Origin: DASUAS01 sp963720765 | Lineage (GTDB): Bacteria > Actinomycetota > Acidimicrobiia > IMCC26256 > DASPTH01 | Assembly (NCBI GenBank): GCA_963720765.1 | Contig: CAVRGS010000002.1 | Coordinates: 434,001-498,000 of the forward strand | Direction: 5' to 3' | Length of the DNA: 64,000 nt | Shown here: piece after piece, positions 9,027-17,405 of the stretch | Layout of the letters: each line of letters begins with the position of its first letter | Numbering within the stretch: position 1 is the first letter of the stretch | Notes under the pieces: generated by a model | Databases searched by the model: none | What the model saw: only the letters and a program-made list of their open reading frames with translations | What the model was told of the DNA's origin: nothing | Made by a program: the position numbers and the translations under genes

Positions 9027-9299
9027 TCAGCCCGTCTTCACGGTGCAGCCCCCGGGGACGTCGGGCTGCTCACCCGCGGGCACCCTGGTCACGGTGAGGG
9101 CCGACATCTCGATGTCGCCCTGCGTGATGGTGCCGCTGGAGCACTCCACGACTGCCGTGTTCGACGGAGCTCCGTCCGTTGCCGCCGTGGACGCGGGGAA
9201 GCCGCAGCTCGAGAGTCCGAGCGCTGCGGCGCCGAGCGCCACGGTTCCGACCAGGAGGCGCCAACGCCGACCATGGGTTCTGCTGTCACGACTTGCCAT
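9027..9299 (-). CDS. Small secreted lipoprotein
   Basis: The 90-residue product has a basic N-terminus (residues 1-14), a hydrophobic stretch LLVGTVALGAAALGL and a lipobox LSSC with the lipid-modified Cys at position 32, so it should be a membrane-anchored lipoprotein with a mature part of about 58 residues. That part has two more cysteines (in VVECSSG and GGCTVKTG) that could form a disulfide. No family is recognised. Its 5' leader carries a strong hairpin (9326-9369). Confidence 0.68.
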   Translation of the reverse strand: MASRDSRTHGRRWRLLVGTVALGAAALGLSSCGFPASTAATDGAPSNTAVVECSSGTITQGDIEMSALTVTRVPAGEQPDVPGGCTVKTG

Positions 9300-9587
9300 C
9301 TCGGGTGTCCCTTCCGGGAACAGACAACCGGCCCCCTGAACATCTGGCGTTCAGGTGTGGGGGCCGGTTTCGCTCTGGCTCCCCGCAAGCTCAAGCGACC
9401 AATTCGGCGCTTGCGGATCGATGCCTCCCCGTAGATGGTGGCTGTGCTGCTCGAATCCCTGGTTGCTTGTACGTGTCTCCTGTTGGGTTCCCAGCCCGGC
9501 TACAAGCAGTGGCTAATAAACCACACAGAGTGGTATTCGTCAACCCGGCCCCGACCGAATGTGGCGGAGGTCGCATAACCTCGGGGG
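9300..9587. other. Intergenic region with nested hairpin between the lipoprotein gene and moaA
   Basis: AACCGGCCCCC (9326-9336) pairs with GGGGGCCGGTT (9359-9369), and inside it CTGAAC pairs with GTTCAG (9349-9354). On the minus strand this lies in the leader of the lipoprotein gene, whose GGAAGGGA ribosome site is just downstream. The remainder (about 9370-9587), upstream of moaA, holds no gene or recognised riboswitch. GGAGG at 9566-9570, in GGCGGAGGTC, is about 17 bases before the moaA GTG and so poorly spaced. Confidence 0.5.
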
Positions 9588-10649
<1,062 letters not shown>

Positions 10650-10675
10650 CGGTCCTGGGTGTCTTCTACTCCGTC

Positions 10676-10780
10676 TGCTCTCCACCCTCGCTCGCTCCGC
10701 TCACTCCGTCTGCTCTCCACCCTCGCTCGCTCCGCTCACTCCGTCTGCTCTCCACCCTCGCTCGCTCCGCTCACTCCGTC
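10676..10780. repeat. Three perfect 35-bp tandem repeats between moaA and moaC
   Basis: Units at 10676-10710, 10711-10745 and 10746-10780 are identical and begin TGCTCTCCACCCTCGCTCGC. A partial copy (CTCCGTC) precedes them. Each unit contains the interleaved CGCTCGCTCCGCTCACTCCG string often met between actinobacterial genes. Copy number may vary between strains. Confidence 0.9.
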
Positions 10781-10825
10781 TGACCAGGCCTTTCGGTCAG
10801 GACCCGCCATCTAGACTTCCGGGCC

Positions 10826-11329
10826 ATGACGGCCTCCGAGTTCACCCACCTCGACCCGCTGGGCCGTGCCCGCATGGTCGACGTCACCGCCAAGGACGTC
10901 TCGCACCGCCGGGCCGTCGCCCGGTGCCGGGTGCACATGGAGGCCGACACCGCCGCGAAGATCGCCTCGGGCGCCATCACCAAAGGCGACGTCCTGGCCG
11001 TGGCCCGGGTTGCCGGGATCCAGGCGGCCAAGCAGACCCCGAACCTCCTGCCGCTGTGCCACCCGCTGCTCGTGGGTTCGGTCTACGTGAACTTCCGCAT
11101 CGAGAACGAGCACGTGGAGATCGAGGTGCAGGTCGACACCGTCGACCGCACCGGCGTCGAGATGGAGGCCCTCACGGCCTGCTCGATCGCCGCGCTGACC
11201 ATCTACGACATGTGCAAGTCGATCGACCGGAGCATGACCATCGGCGAACTGGCCCTCTGGGAGAAGACCGGGGGGCGCTCGGGCACCTACCGCCGCCCCG
11301 GCGCCGACCTCGACGACCTCGATCTCTGA
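10826..11329 (+). CDS. moaC: Cyclic pyranopterin monophosphate synthase MoaC
   Basis: MoaC rearranges the MoaA product to cyclic pyranopterin monophosphate. The 167-residue protein shows the family segments MVDVTAKDVSHRRAVA, LLPLCHPLLVGSV, GVEMEALTACSIAALTIYDM and CKSIDRSMTI. ATG 10826 starts it. It lies downstream of moaA, separated by the tandem repeats. Together with MoeA and MoaA this indicates active molybdenum cofactor synthesis. Confidence 0.94.
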   Translation: MTASEFTHLDPLGRARMVDVTAKDVSHRRAVARCRVHMEADTAAKIASGAITKGDVLAVARVAGIQAAKQTPNLLPLCHPLLVGSVYVNFRIENEHVEIEVQVDTVDRTGVEMEALTACSIAALTIYDMCKSIDRSMTIGELALWEKTGGRSGTYRRPGADLDDLDL

Positions 11330-11492
11330 GGCCGGTCCGACGGCTGTCGGCGTCGCCTCGACGCCTTCGGGATCCCCCCGCTAGGGTGCCGGTGGCCCCG
11401 TAGCGGGCGGTCGAACACATTGCCGGATCCCCAACGCCGGGGAAACGAGCAGTTACATTCGTTGCACGGGCGGCACAACGGGGGCGTTTGCC

Positions 11493-12029
11493 TTGACGAT
11501 TGCGGTCATCCTGGTTCTAGGAATCCTCTGGGTCGCGGTGCTCGTACCGCCGATCCTCCGGGCGCGTGGTCAGCAGAGCCGCACCGACTCGGTCGGTGAC
11601 TTCCACCACAAGCTCCGTTCGCTCGGTCAGGCCAACGGCCACCGCATGCGGCCGCGGCGGACCACCGCCTCGAGCCCGTTGTTCGTGCCGAGCCACACCA
11701 GCGGCTCCGGCATGAGCGCGCAGCAGAAGCGCCGTCGTGACGTGCTGTTCGTCCTGCTCGGCTTGGTCGCGTTCACGTTCTTCCTCGCGGTCCTCACCCG
11801 CTCGATGGCGTTCATCGCGCTGCAGCTGGTCGCCGACCTCGCGCTCGCCGGCTACATCTACCTGCTGCTGCAGTACAAGCAGCGGGCGAGCGGCCAGCGG
11901 TCGAAGGTGCACTACCTCGGCGCCGCCTACCGCGAGCCTGCTCCGTACATGAACGGGCGCTACGCCGCGACGCCGAGCACGTCCGAGGCACCCCGCCTCG
12001 TGCCCCTTCGGCAGACCGCGTCCAACTGA
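11493..12029 (+). CDS. SepX/GlpR-like divisome membrane protein
   Basis: The 178-residue protein has a membrane segment at about residues 3-22 (IAVILVLGILWVAVLVPPIL), then an RTDSVGDFHHKLRSL linker, a basic Arg-rich loop and two more hydrophobic segments at about 83-128, ending in a polar tail. This matches actinobacterial SepX/GlpR, a membrane protein that stabilises the division ring in Streptomyces, which also starts with a membrane helix ending in VP and is encoded in the galU-moeA-rimJ neighbourhood. Here galU, moeA and moaC precede it in the same orientation. A TTG start at 11493 is used. Similarity was judged by eye only. Confidence 0.6.
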   Translation: MTIAVILVLGILWVAVLVPPILRARGQQSRTDSVGDFHHKLRSLGQANGHRMRPRRTTASSPLFVPSHTSGSGMSAQQKRRRDVLFVLLGLVAFTFFLAVLTRSMAFIALQLVADLALAGYIYLLLQYKQRASGQRSKVHYLGAAYREPAPYMNGRYAATPSTSEAPRLVPLRQTASN

Positions 12030-12049
12030 GTCCATCGGCGGTCTGACCC

Positions 12050-12679
12050 TTGGAGGCGCCGGGTCAGATCGCTGCAGCGGGCGAGGTGTCACGCGCCGTC
12101 CTCGAGGAGAAGCACGCGGCGCGCGAGATCACGCTCGCCACGTCCCGGCGGGCGATCCGGTCGTGCGCATCGGCGATCCGCGCCGTGCACCGGCGCGAGT
12201 TCCGCGAGGCCCGGGCGCTGATCGCCGAGGCGGCCGCCTACCTCGCCGAGGCGGAGAACGCGCTCGGTGTGCACTCCGACGTGCGCTACGGCGGGTTCCT
12301 CAACGACGCCAAGAAGGAATTCGCCGAGGCCAACCTCACGCTCGCGTTCGTCGAGGGCAATCCGCTCCCCACCGCCGACGAGCTCGGCGTCGACGTGCAG
12401 CCCTACCTCAACGGCATCGCCGAGGCGGCGAGCGAGCTGCGGCGTCAGGTCCTCGACTGCCTGCGCCGCGACGAAGGCGCGGAGGCTGAGCGCCTGCTCG
12501 GGCTGATGGACGACGTCTACGGGATGCTGGTCACCGTCGACTACCCCGACGCGCTCACCGGTGGACTGCGCCGGTCCACCGACGCGTTGCGTGCGGTGCT
12601 GGAGCGGACGCGTGGCGACGTCACCACCGCGATCGTCGCCGCCCGGTTGCAGCGCGCGATCGAAGGTCGCTCGTCCTAA
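12050..12679 (+). CDS. Translin-family protein
   Basis: The 209-residue, largely helical protein has AIRAVHRREFREARALIAEA, HSDVRYGGFLNDAKKEFAEA and QPYLNGIAEAASELRRQVLD, then LLGLMDDVYGMLVTVDYPDA. These match prokaryotic translin-like proteins (COG2178), relatives of the eukaryotic RNA/DNA-binding translin-TRAX ring. The family is best known from eukaryotes and archaea, and bacterial members have no settled role. TTG 12050 is the assumed start. Its 3' end overlaps the convergent MarR-like gene by four bases. Confidence 0.7.
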   Translation: MEAPGQIAAAGEVSRAVLEEKHAAREITLATSRRAIRSCASAIRAVHRREFREARALIAEAAAYLAEAENALGVHSDVRYGGFLNDAKKEFAEANLTLAFVEGNPLPTADELGVDVQPYLNGIAEAASELRRQVLDCLRRDEGAEAERLLGLMDDVYGMLVTVDYPDALTGGLRRSTDALRAVLERTRGDVTTAIVAARLQRAIEGRSS

Positions 12680-13086
12680 CTCGCTCGCTCCAGCACGGCG
12701 TGGGCACGTTCGAGGACCTGGTGCAGCACCCGCTCGGTGGCGGCGACGTCGTCGGGTGCGAGGCCTCCGAAGAGCGCGGAGGTGTCGTCGACGAGTGAGA
12801 CCTGCACGCGGGCGAGCAGCTCACGGCCGTCGGCGGTGAGGTGACCGTCGTGGAGCGTGCCGCGGCGGGTGAGCTCGTCGACGTGGTCGGCGGCATCGGC
12901 GAAGTGCGCGCGATCCGCGACCGCGGTGACGAGGCCTTCGTGGTCGACGGTGCCGTCGAGCATGTCGGCGATGCGCAGTGTCACCCACTGGGGCTCGGTG
13001 AGCACGCCGTCGAGGTGACGGAGGAGCAGCGCGTTGAGGGTCTTCTCGGTCTCGCCGATGAGTTGTGGTCCGAACGGAGTGGTCAT
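12676..13086 (-). CDS. MarR-like small regulatory protein
   Basis: The 136-residue protein begins MTTPFGPQLIGETEKTLNAL and has LTEPQWVTLRIADMLDGTVD followed by a helix-turn-helix-like region and LTADGRELLARVQVSLVDDT. This pattern occurs in actinobacterial winged-helix proteins of the MarR superfamily. It is divergent from another MarR gene, with two matching operators between them, so the two are probably co-regulated and may sense the same signal. Confidence 0.65.
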   Translation of the reverse strand: MTTPFGPQLIGETEKTLNALLLRHLDGVLTEPQWVTLRIADMLDGTVDHEGLVTAVADRAHFADAADHVDELTRRGTLHDGHLTADGRELLARVQVSLVDDTSALFGGLAPDDVAATERVLHQVLERAHAVLERAS

Positions 13087-13105
13087 GGCGTCCTCCTCGT
13101 CGAGA

Positions 13106-13153
13106 TCGTTGGTATCACCAACGATAGCGCGAGATCGTTGGCCTCACCAACGA
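13106..13153. promoter_or_regulatory. Two MarR-type operators
   Basis: TCGTTGGTATCACCAACGA (13106-13124) and TCGTTGGCCTCACCAACGA (13135-13153) are 19-base near-palindromes spaced 29 bases centre to centre in the 86-base gap between two divergent MarR-family genes. The arms CGTTGG/CCAACG are identical in both. Confidence 0.75.
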
Positions 13154-13172
13154 GTTTCGTAGACTGCGCCGC

Positions 13173-13589
13173 ATGCCATTGGAACGTGTCGCTGCCCGAC
13201 CCACCTGGTTGTTGAGCCGGGCGAGCCTCCGGGGGCAGGACCTGCTCGCGGAGGCGTTCGCCACCGAAGGGCTCCGGGGGTACCACTTCCGCCTGCTGGC
13301 TGCACTCGATCAGTACGGGCCCAGCAGCCAGGCCGACCTCGGGCGCCACACCGGCATCGACCGGAGCGACGTGGTGGCATCACTCAACGAGCTCGTCGAG
13401 GGAGGACTCGCACGACGCCGGCCCGACCCCGACGACGGCCGTCGCAACGTGGTGACCATCACCCGCCGCGGGAACAGCACGCTCGAGCAGCTCGATGCCC
13501 TGCTCGACGGCGTCCAGGACGCACTGCTCGAACCCCTGTCGCCGAGGGAGCGAACGACGTTGGTGCGGTTGCTCGGCAAGTTGGTCTGA
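13173..13589 (+). CDS. MarR-family transcriptional regulator
   Basis: The 138-residue protein has the MarR layout: an N-terminal dimer helix (WLLSRASLRGQDLLAEAFA), a winged helix-turn-helix (QADLGRHTGIDRSDVVASLN, then ELVEGGLARRRPDPDDGRRN with the DxRxxxV wing) and C-terminal helices. MarR proteins repress their own promoter and release DNA on binding small phenolic or lipophilic ligands. The two palindromes immediately upstream are its probable operators. Confidence 0.85.
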   Translation: MPLERVAARPTWLLSRASLRGQDLLAEAFATEGLRGYHFRLLAALDQYGPSSQADLGRHTGIDRSDVVASLNELVEGGLARRRPDPDDGRRNVVTITRRGNSTLEQLDALLDGVQDALLEPLSPRERTTLVRLLGKLV

Positions 13590-13634
13590 CCCGGAGAGCG
13601 CGTGAGGCGCGGTGGTACGCTCTCGGGTCCCAAC

Positions 13635-13708
13635 GGGGGTGTAGCTCAGCCCGGTAGAGCGCTACGTTCGCAACGTAGAAGTCGTGGGTTCAAGTCCCAT
13701 CACCTCCA
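13635..13708 (+). tRNA. tRNA-Ala (anticodon CGC)
   Basis: A complete cloverleaf is seen: acceptor GGGGGTG with CACCTCC, D-arm GCTC/GAGC, anticodon stem CTACG/CGTAG around the loop TTCGCAA (anticodon CGC), and T-arm GTGGG/CCCAT with TTCAAGT loop. The acceptor stem carries G3:U70, the identity mark of tRNA-Ala, and discriminator A. No CCA is encoded. Its last 13 bases plus the next four are repeated at 22510-22526. Confidence 0.95.
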
Positions 13709-13712
13709 CATC

Positions 13713-14026
13713 GCTGTGTTTTGCACAATATTGCGGCTTCCAGGTCGGTTGGCGATGTTCGCGTGAAGCGACATGCAGGCCTCCCATCGTTCGTTCGACC
13801 GAGCGTCCTGAGCTGCACTGCATCGCGCTGAACCTCCTCCCGTACTCGGCCATTGCCGCGACTTCTGTGCCCGAGCGCCCTCGCAGGTACTGCCACACAG
13901 AACAATTCGAGATGGAAGGGTCTGATACGATGCGCTCTGTGACGGGGCCCGTCGATTCAGCCGTGAGAAGAGTCCAGCGATGACCAACACGTCGCGTGCA
14001 ACCGAGCAGTCAGGGTCGGCTGCCTA
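13713..14026. other. Non-coding left edge of the island
   Basis: No convincing gene is present. The stretch includes unusually AT-rich bases just after the tRNA (GTTTTGCACAATATTG), a possible -10 (GATACGAT, 13923-13930) and a short open frame from ATG 13981 (MTNTSRATEQSGSAA) that ends just before the next gene. The minus-strand frame through the tRNA is a shadow of the tRNA. Confidence 0.45.
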
Positions 14027-14488
14027 ATGGGCGAGTACGACCTGTCAGAGTTGTGTGATCGGCTCGCGCTCCGCCGTCTGGTCGACGACTACGCCAGAGC
14101 AGCGGACCACGTCGATGGGGCGGCGGCGGGTGACTGCTTCGCTCCGGATGGGGTGCTGCGGACCTTTTACCGGGGTCAGGTCGAACCCGTGCGGATCCGC
14201 ACCGGGCCCGACGACATCTCGGCTGCATTCGCCGGACTCTCTCGTTACGAGGTCACGCTGCACGTGGTTGCCAACCACTACGTCGAGCTCGACGGCAACA
14301 CCGCGACGGGCGAGACCTACTGCTTGGCACATCACATCCATGACGCCGAGGACGGCAGCGGGAAGCTCGACTTCGTGATGGCCATCCGCTACCTCGATCG
14401 TTACCGACGCATCGCAGATGGTTGGCGGATCGCCCAGCGAGACATGCACCTCGAGTTCACCGAGGACCGCCCTGTCGTCGGGCCGTGA
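14027..14488 (+). CDS. SnoaL-like (NTF2-fold) protein
   Basis: The 153-residue protein starts with LCDRLALRRLVDDYARAADH and GDCFAPDGVLRTF, then WRIAQRDMHLEF near the end, the pattern of the SnoaL_4/DUF4440 NTF2-like fold. Members act as isomerases, hydroxylases or ring-hydroxylating-dioxygenase beta-like subunits, or have unknown roles. It is first in a co-directional set with an SDR and an LLM monooxygenase, consistent with modification of a small cyclic substrate. The exact reaction cannot be told. Confidence 0.75.
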   Translation: MGEYDLSELCDRLALRRLVDDYARAADHVDGAAAGDCFAPDGVLRTFYRGQVEPVRIRTGPDDISAAFAGLSRYEVTLHVVANHYVELDGNTATGETYCLAHHIHDAEDGSGKLDFVMAIRYLDRYRRIADGWRIAQRDMHLEFTEDRPVVGP

Positions 14489-14606
14489 ACCGTACGACAC
14501 GAAGTGCCTCGCTATCAGACCGTCTGCGTCGAGGAGCGCGCACCCCCGCTGATGGGGCGACGTCCACTGCCGATGGTGCGGACGCACCAATGGGAGACGA
14601 GTACAC

Positions 14607-15409
14607 ATGGCCGCGGAGCTGAGTCAACGGGACCTGGGTGACAAGGTGGCGCTGGTCGTCGGAGCCGGCCCCGGGATTGGGCGAGCCTGCGCTCTGGCGT
14701 TCGCTCGCGACGGTGCCGACGTGGTGGTGTCGGCTCGACGGAGCGACCCGTTGGCGGACCTCGCCGCAGAGATCGCACGCGAGACCGGTCGCCAAGTGGA
14801 GCCCATCGTGTCCGACCTTGCCGACCCGGCCTCGTTGGCGAGCCTGGTCGACCAAGCAGTCGGTCGCCTCGGCGGCATCGACGCCATGGTGACCGTGGCC
14901 ACCGCCGGCGGCGGGCAGATCGCCATCGATGACGCTGACTGGGACACGTGGCGCCACGCGTTCGCTGTGAACGTGATTGGCACGATGGAGGTCAGCCGTT
15001 GCGCCGCCCGCTCGATGACGAGCCGCGGGGGTGGATCGATCGTGCACGTCAGCAGCTTCAGCACGCACTCGATCCCCGCGCGCCACGCGGCCTACACGGC
15101 CACCAAGTCCGCAGCCATGACCGCCTCGAAAACCATGGCGAAGGAACTCGGGCCGCATGGCATCCGGGTGAACGTGGTCACTCCCGGCTACGTCACCGGC
15201 GACCCACTCAACCAGACGTTCGAGCTTGTGGCCACCCGCACCGGCGAGTCCACCGACGCTGTGTCGGCCCGCATGGCCAAGACAGCCGCGCTTCGCCGCC
15301 ACGTCGACCCCGAGGACATCGCCGAGGCGGTCCTGTTCCTCTGCGCCGAGCGGAGCCGGGCGTGACTGGCGTGGAGATCCCCGTGACGGCTGGGCAGCAC
15401 CCACTGTGA
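14607..15409 (+). CDS. Short-chain dehydrogenase/reductase, frameshift near the 3' end
   Basis: Classical SDR: coenzyme motif GAGPGIG at residues 19-25, a TVATAGGG segment in place of NNAG, catalytic Ser in HVSSFSTHSI and Tyr/Lys in YTATKSA. The frame as read stops at 15365 after CAERSRA, but the next frame supplies the expected SDR ending VTGVEIPVTAGQHPL to 15409. One base seems to be missing near 15360, giving about 267 residues when restored. The substrate is unknown; neighbours suggest a hydroxyacyl-CoA or cyclic alcohol. Confidence 0.82.
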
Positions 15410-15461
15410 GGCCGTGCGCCATCGTCCGACCGTCGTCGGATCCGACATTCGAGGAGACTGA

Positions 15462-16409
15462 ATGGTGAACGATTCGCGCATCCCACAGATCTCCATGCAG
15501 ATCCGGACCTTCGCCGAAGGCCCCATTGACATCGCCGCCATGCTGAAGTTGGCCCGTGACCTCGACGTCAGCGGCGTGGACCGCCTCGTCGTGTCGGACC
15601 ACATCGCTTTCGGCCCTACACCTGATGAGGCATACGCGAACCCCAAGGTCGGCGGCACCACCGGCGGTCGTCAACCGACCGGCCCCGACGGCACCTGGCT
15701 CGAGCCGCTCACGGTCCTGAGTGCGATCGCTGCGACCACCGATCGCGTGAGGATCGGGACGGCGATCCTGCTCGCCGCCTTGCGTCGCCCAGCCGTGCTG
15801 GCCAAGACCGCAGCCACGCTCGACGTCATCTCCGGCGGCCGGCTGGACCTCGGGGTCGGTGTCGGCTGGCAGAAAGAGGAGTACGACGTCGTCGGCCTCG
15901 ACTTCGCCGACCGTGGCCGAACCCTCGACGAGACGCTCGCCATCTGCCACACCTTGTGGACGGAGCAGAGCGCCTCGTACCGCTCAGAGACCATCGAGTT
16001 CGCTGACGTCCACCAGATGCCCAAACCCCTCCAAGCCGGAGGTGTGCCCATCTGGGTCAGCGGAACCGCGAACCGTTCCGTGGCTCGTCGCCTCATCCGA
16101 TTCGGAACGGGCTGGATCCCCTGGGGCCCGGCCGCAGCTGACCCCTCGTCGGGGATCGACGAGATGCGCCAACTCATCGTCGGCGAGGGCGGCGATCCCA
16201 GCGGCCTCCAGGTCCAGGGCAACTTCCGGGTGCCCACGACTGGCGAGGGCGGCCTTGACGTCGAGGGAACGATCGCTGGCATCCGACCCCTCCTCGACGC
16301 AGGCGTGACCGATGTCCGGGTCGCGGCGGTCCTCCCCGAGAACTCGAGCCCACGCCGGGCCTACCTCGACGAGCTCGTCAAGGCGTTCCGAATGGCGACC
16401 GGGCGCTGA
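15462..16409 (+). CDS. LLM-class F420-dependent oxidoreductase
   Basis: A 315-residue luciferase-like TIM-barrel protein. VDRLVVSDHIAFG, DRVRIGTAILLAALRRPAVL, KTAATLDVISGGRLDLGVGVGW and YRSETIEFADVHQMPKPLQ are typical of the F420-dependent group found in actinobacteria. These enzymes use reduced F420 or FMN to reduce or oxygenate substrates. GAGGAGACTGA immediately precedes ATG 15462 and supports that start. It follows the SDR closely and is probably co-transcribed. Confidence 0.85.
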   Translation: MVNDSRIPQISMQIRTFAEGPIDIAAMLKLARDLDVSGVDRLVVSDHIAFGPTPDEAYANPKVGGTTGGRQPTGPDGTWLEPLTVLSAIAATTDRVRIGTAILLAALRRPAVLAKTAATLDVISGGRLDLGVGVGWQKEEYDVVGLDFADRGRTLDETLAICHTLWTEQSASYRSETIEFADVHQMPKPLQAGGVPIWVSGTANRSVARRLIRFGTGWIPWGPAAADPSSGIDEMRQLIVGEGGDPSGLQVQGNFRVPTTGEGGLDVEGTIAGIRPLLDAGVTDVRVAAVLPENSSPRRAYLDELVKAFRMATGR

Positions 16410-16454
16410 CGCGTCGACCGACGTCAGCGCGGTCGATCGCTGGAAAGGGAGCGC

Positions 16455-17063
16455 TCACGCGCCGCCGCCGTTCCGGGCAGAACTCGACGCCGAGCCAGGT
16501 CGCGACGACGCGGGATGGGCAAGGTCGGAGGCAGCCAGGATCTCGATGATCGTCCGCTGCGCCTCAGCCAGGCGGTCGACGTGAGCCTTGGTCAGACCGC
16601 CGAAGACCTCGGTGATCGTCGACACCAGTTCCTCCGTCGCGGACCGGGCGACCTCCACCCCGGACGGGGTCAGCTCGACATGCCAGGACCGGGCATCTCG
16701 CGGATCGCGAATCCGTCGGGTGAGACCAGCGGCGGTGAGGCGGCGCAAGGTGTGGCTCACCCCGCTCGGGCTCTGGACGAGTTGTCGATGCAGAACCGTC
16801 GGGGACTGACGATGGGGCGCCGGCGCGCACCAGAGAGCGAACAGGATGCTCATCTGCGCGCTGTCGAGCTCCCACTTCTGCACGACCCGGTTCATCAGCG
16901 TGTCGGCATGGCGCCCGGCGCCCTCCACGTAGATGAAGAGGGCGAGAAGGAGGGCCTGGTGGGGTGTCGCGATGTCCTGCACCCGCTTCTGCAGCAGTTC
17001 CTGGTTGTCAGGAGACGCCGGTACCCGTGTCGTAGGTGGAGTCCGGTCGCTCTGCTTCGCCAT
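16455..17063 (-). CDS. MarR-family regulator of the island operon
   Basis: From ATG 17063 the product is about 202 residues. It has a helical N-terminus (LQKRVQDIATPHQALLLALF), a winged helix (LHRQLVQSPSGVSHTLRRLT, then AAGLTRRIRDPRDARSWHVE) and LTPSGVEVARSATEELVSTI. It reads away from the CoA-transferase/crotonase operon, with a palindrome AGAACAAGTTCT in between, and is the likely local repressor. A longer frame continues upstream but has no better start. Confidence 0.82.
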   Translation of the reverse strand: MAKQSDRTPPTTRVPASPDNQELLQKRVQDIATPHQALLLALFIYVEGAGRHADTLMNRVVQKWELDSAQMSILFALWCAPAPHRQSPTVLHRQLVQSPSGVSHTLRRLTAAGLTRRIRDPRDARSWHVELTPSGVEVARSATEELVSTITEVFGGLTKAHVDRLAEAQRTIIEILAASDLAHPASSRPGSASSSARNGGGA

Positions 17064-17405
17064 GGGGGTCCGATCTCGAAGAAGCCGCCACAAGCGGAGG
17101 CCACACGGTCCGGCCGGCGGGGTTTGCCAGGGTGGCCGTCGCCGTGCTTGAGCGGTGGTGAAGGTTGCCGCATCCCGGCCCTGCGAGCCAGCCCGGGCCC
17201 TATCGGTAAGGAGTGGCTGTTCAGAGTTGACGCCTTCCAGGATCGCCGCCGGGTGGCGAGCGGCTGAGAACAAGTTCTAGAGGAAACTATACTGCGTCGA
17301 ACATTATGGTACGGTCGCGTCGTGGCGAAAGCCCGGCGATGAGCCGCCTCCGGACCTGGCTCTCCCGCCACCGCCACCTGGGGACCGGTGGAGCAGGAAC
17401 CCACG
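17064..17405. promoter_or_regulatory. Divergent control region with palindrome
   Basis: The gap between the MarR gene and the CoA-transferase gene has AGAACAAGTTCT (17267-17278, inverted repeat AGAAC/GTTCT) and, 9 bases on, TATACT (17288-17293), a good -10 hexamer in an unusually AT-rich patch. The palindrome would lie near the -35, a usual place for a MarR-type operator. No gene is supported here. Confidence 0.5.

Noticed and set aside
9355..9587. tmRNA-like start (GGGGGCCGGTTTCG) before moaA
   Set aside because: No matching 3' acceptor end, T-arm or tag-peptide reading frame is present before moaA begins.
9370..9587. Possible Moco or cobalamin riboswitch upstream of moaA
   Set aside because: I could not find the conserved core of either class; only unpaired or weakly paired sequence is visible.
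13662..13898. Minus-strand frame ending GLEPTTSTLRT
   Set aside because: It is the translation of the antisense of tRNA-Ala, a common false gene.
14457..15950. Long minus-strand frame opposite the SDR and LLM genes
   Set aside because: Shadow of two well-supported plus-strand genes; no recognisable motif.
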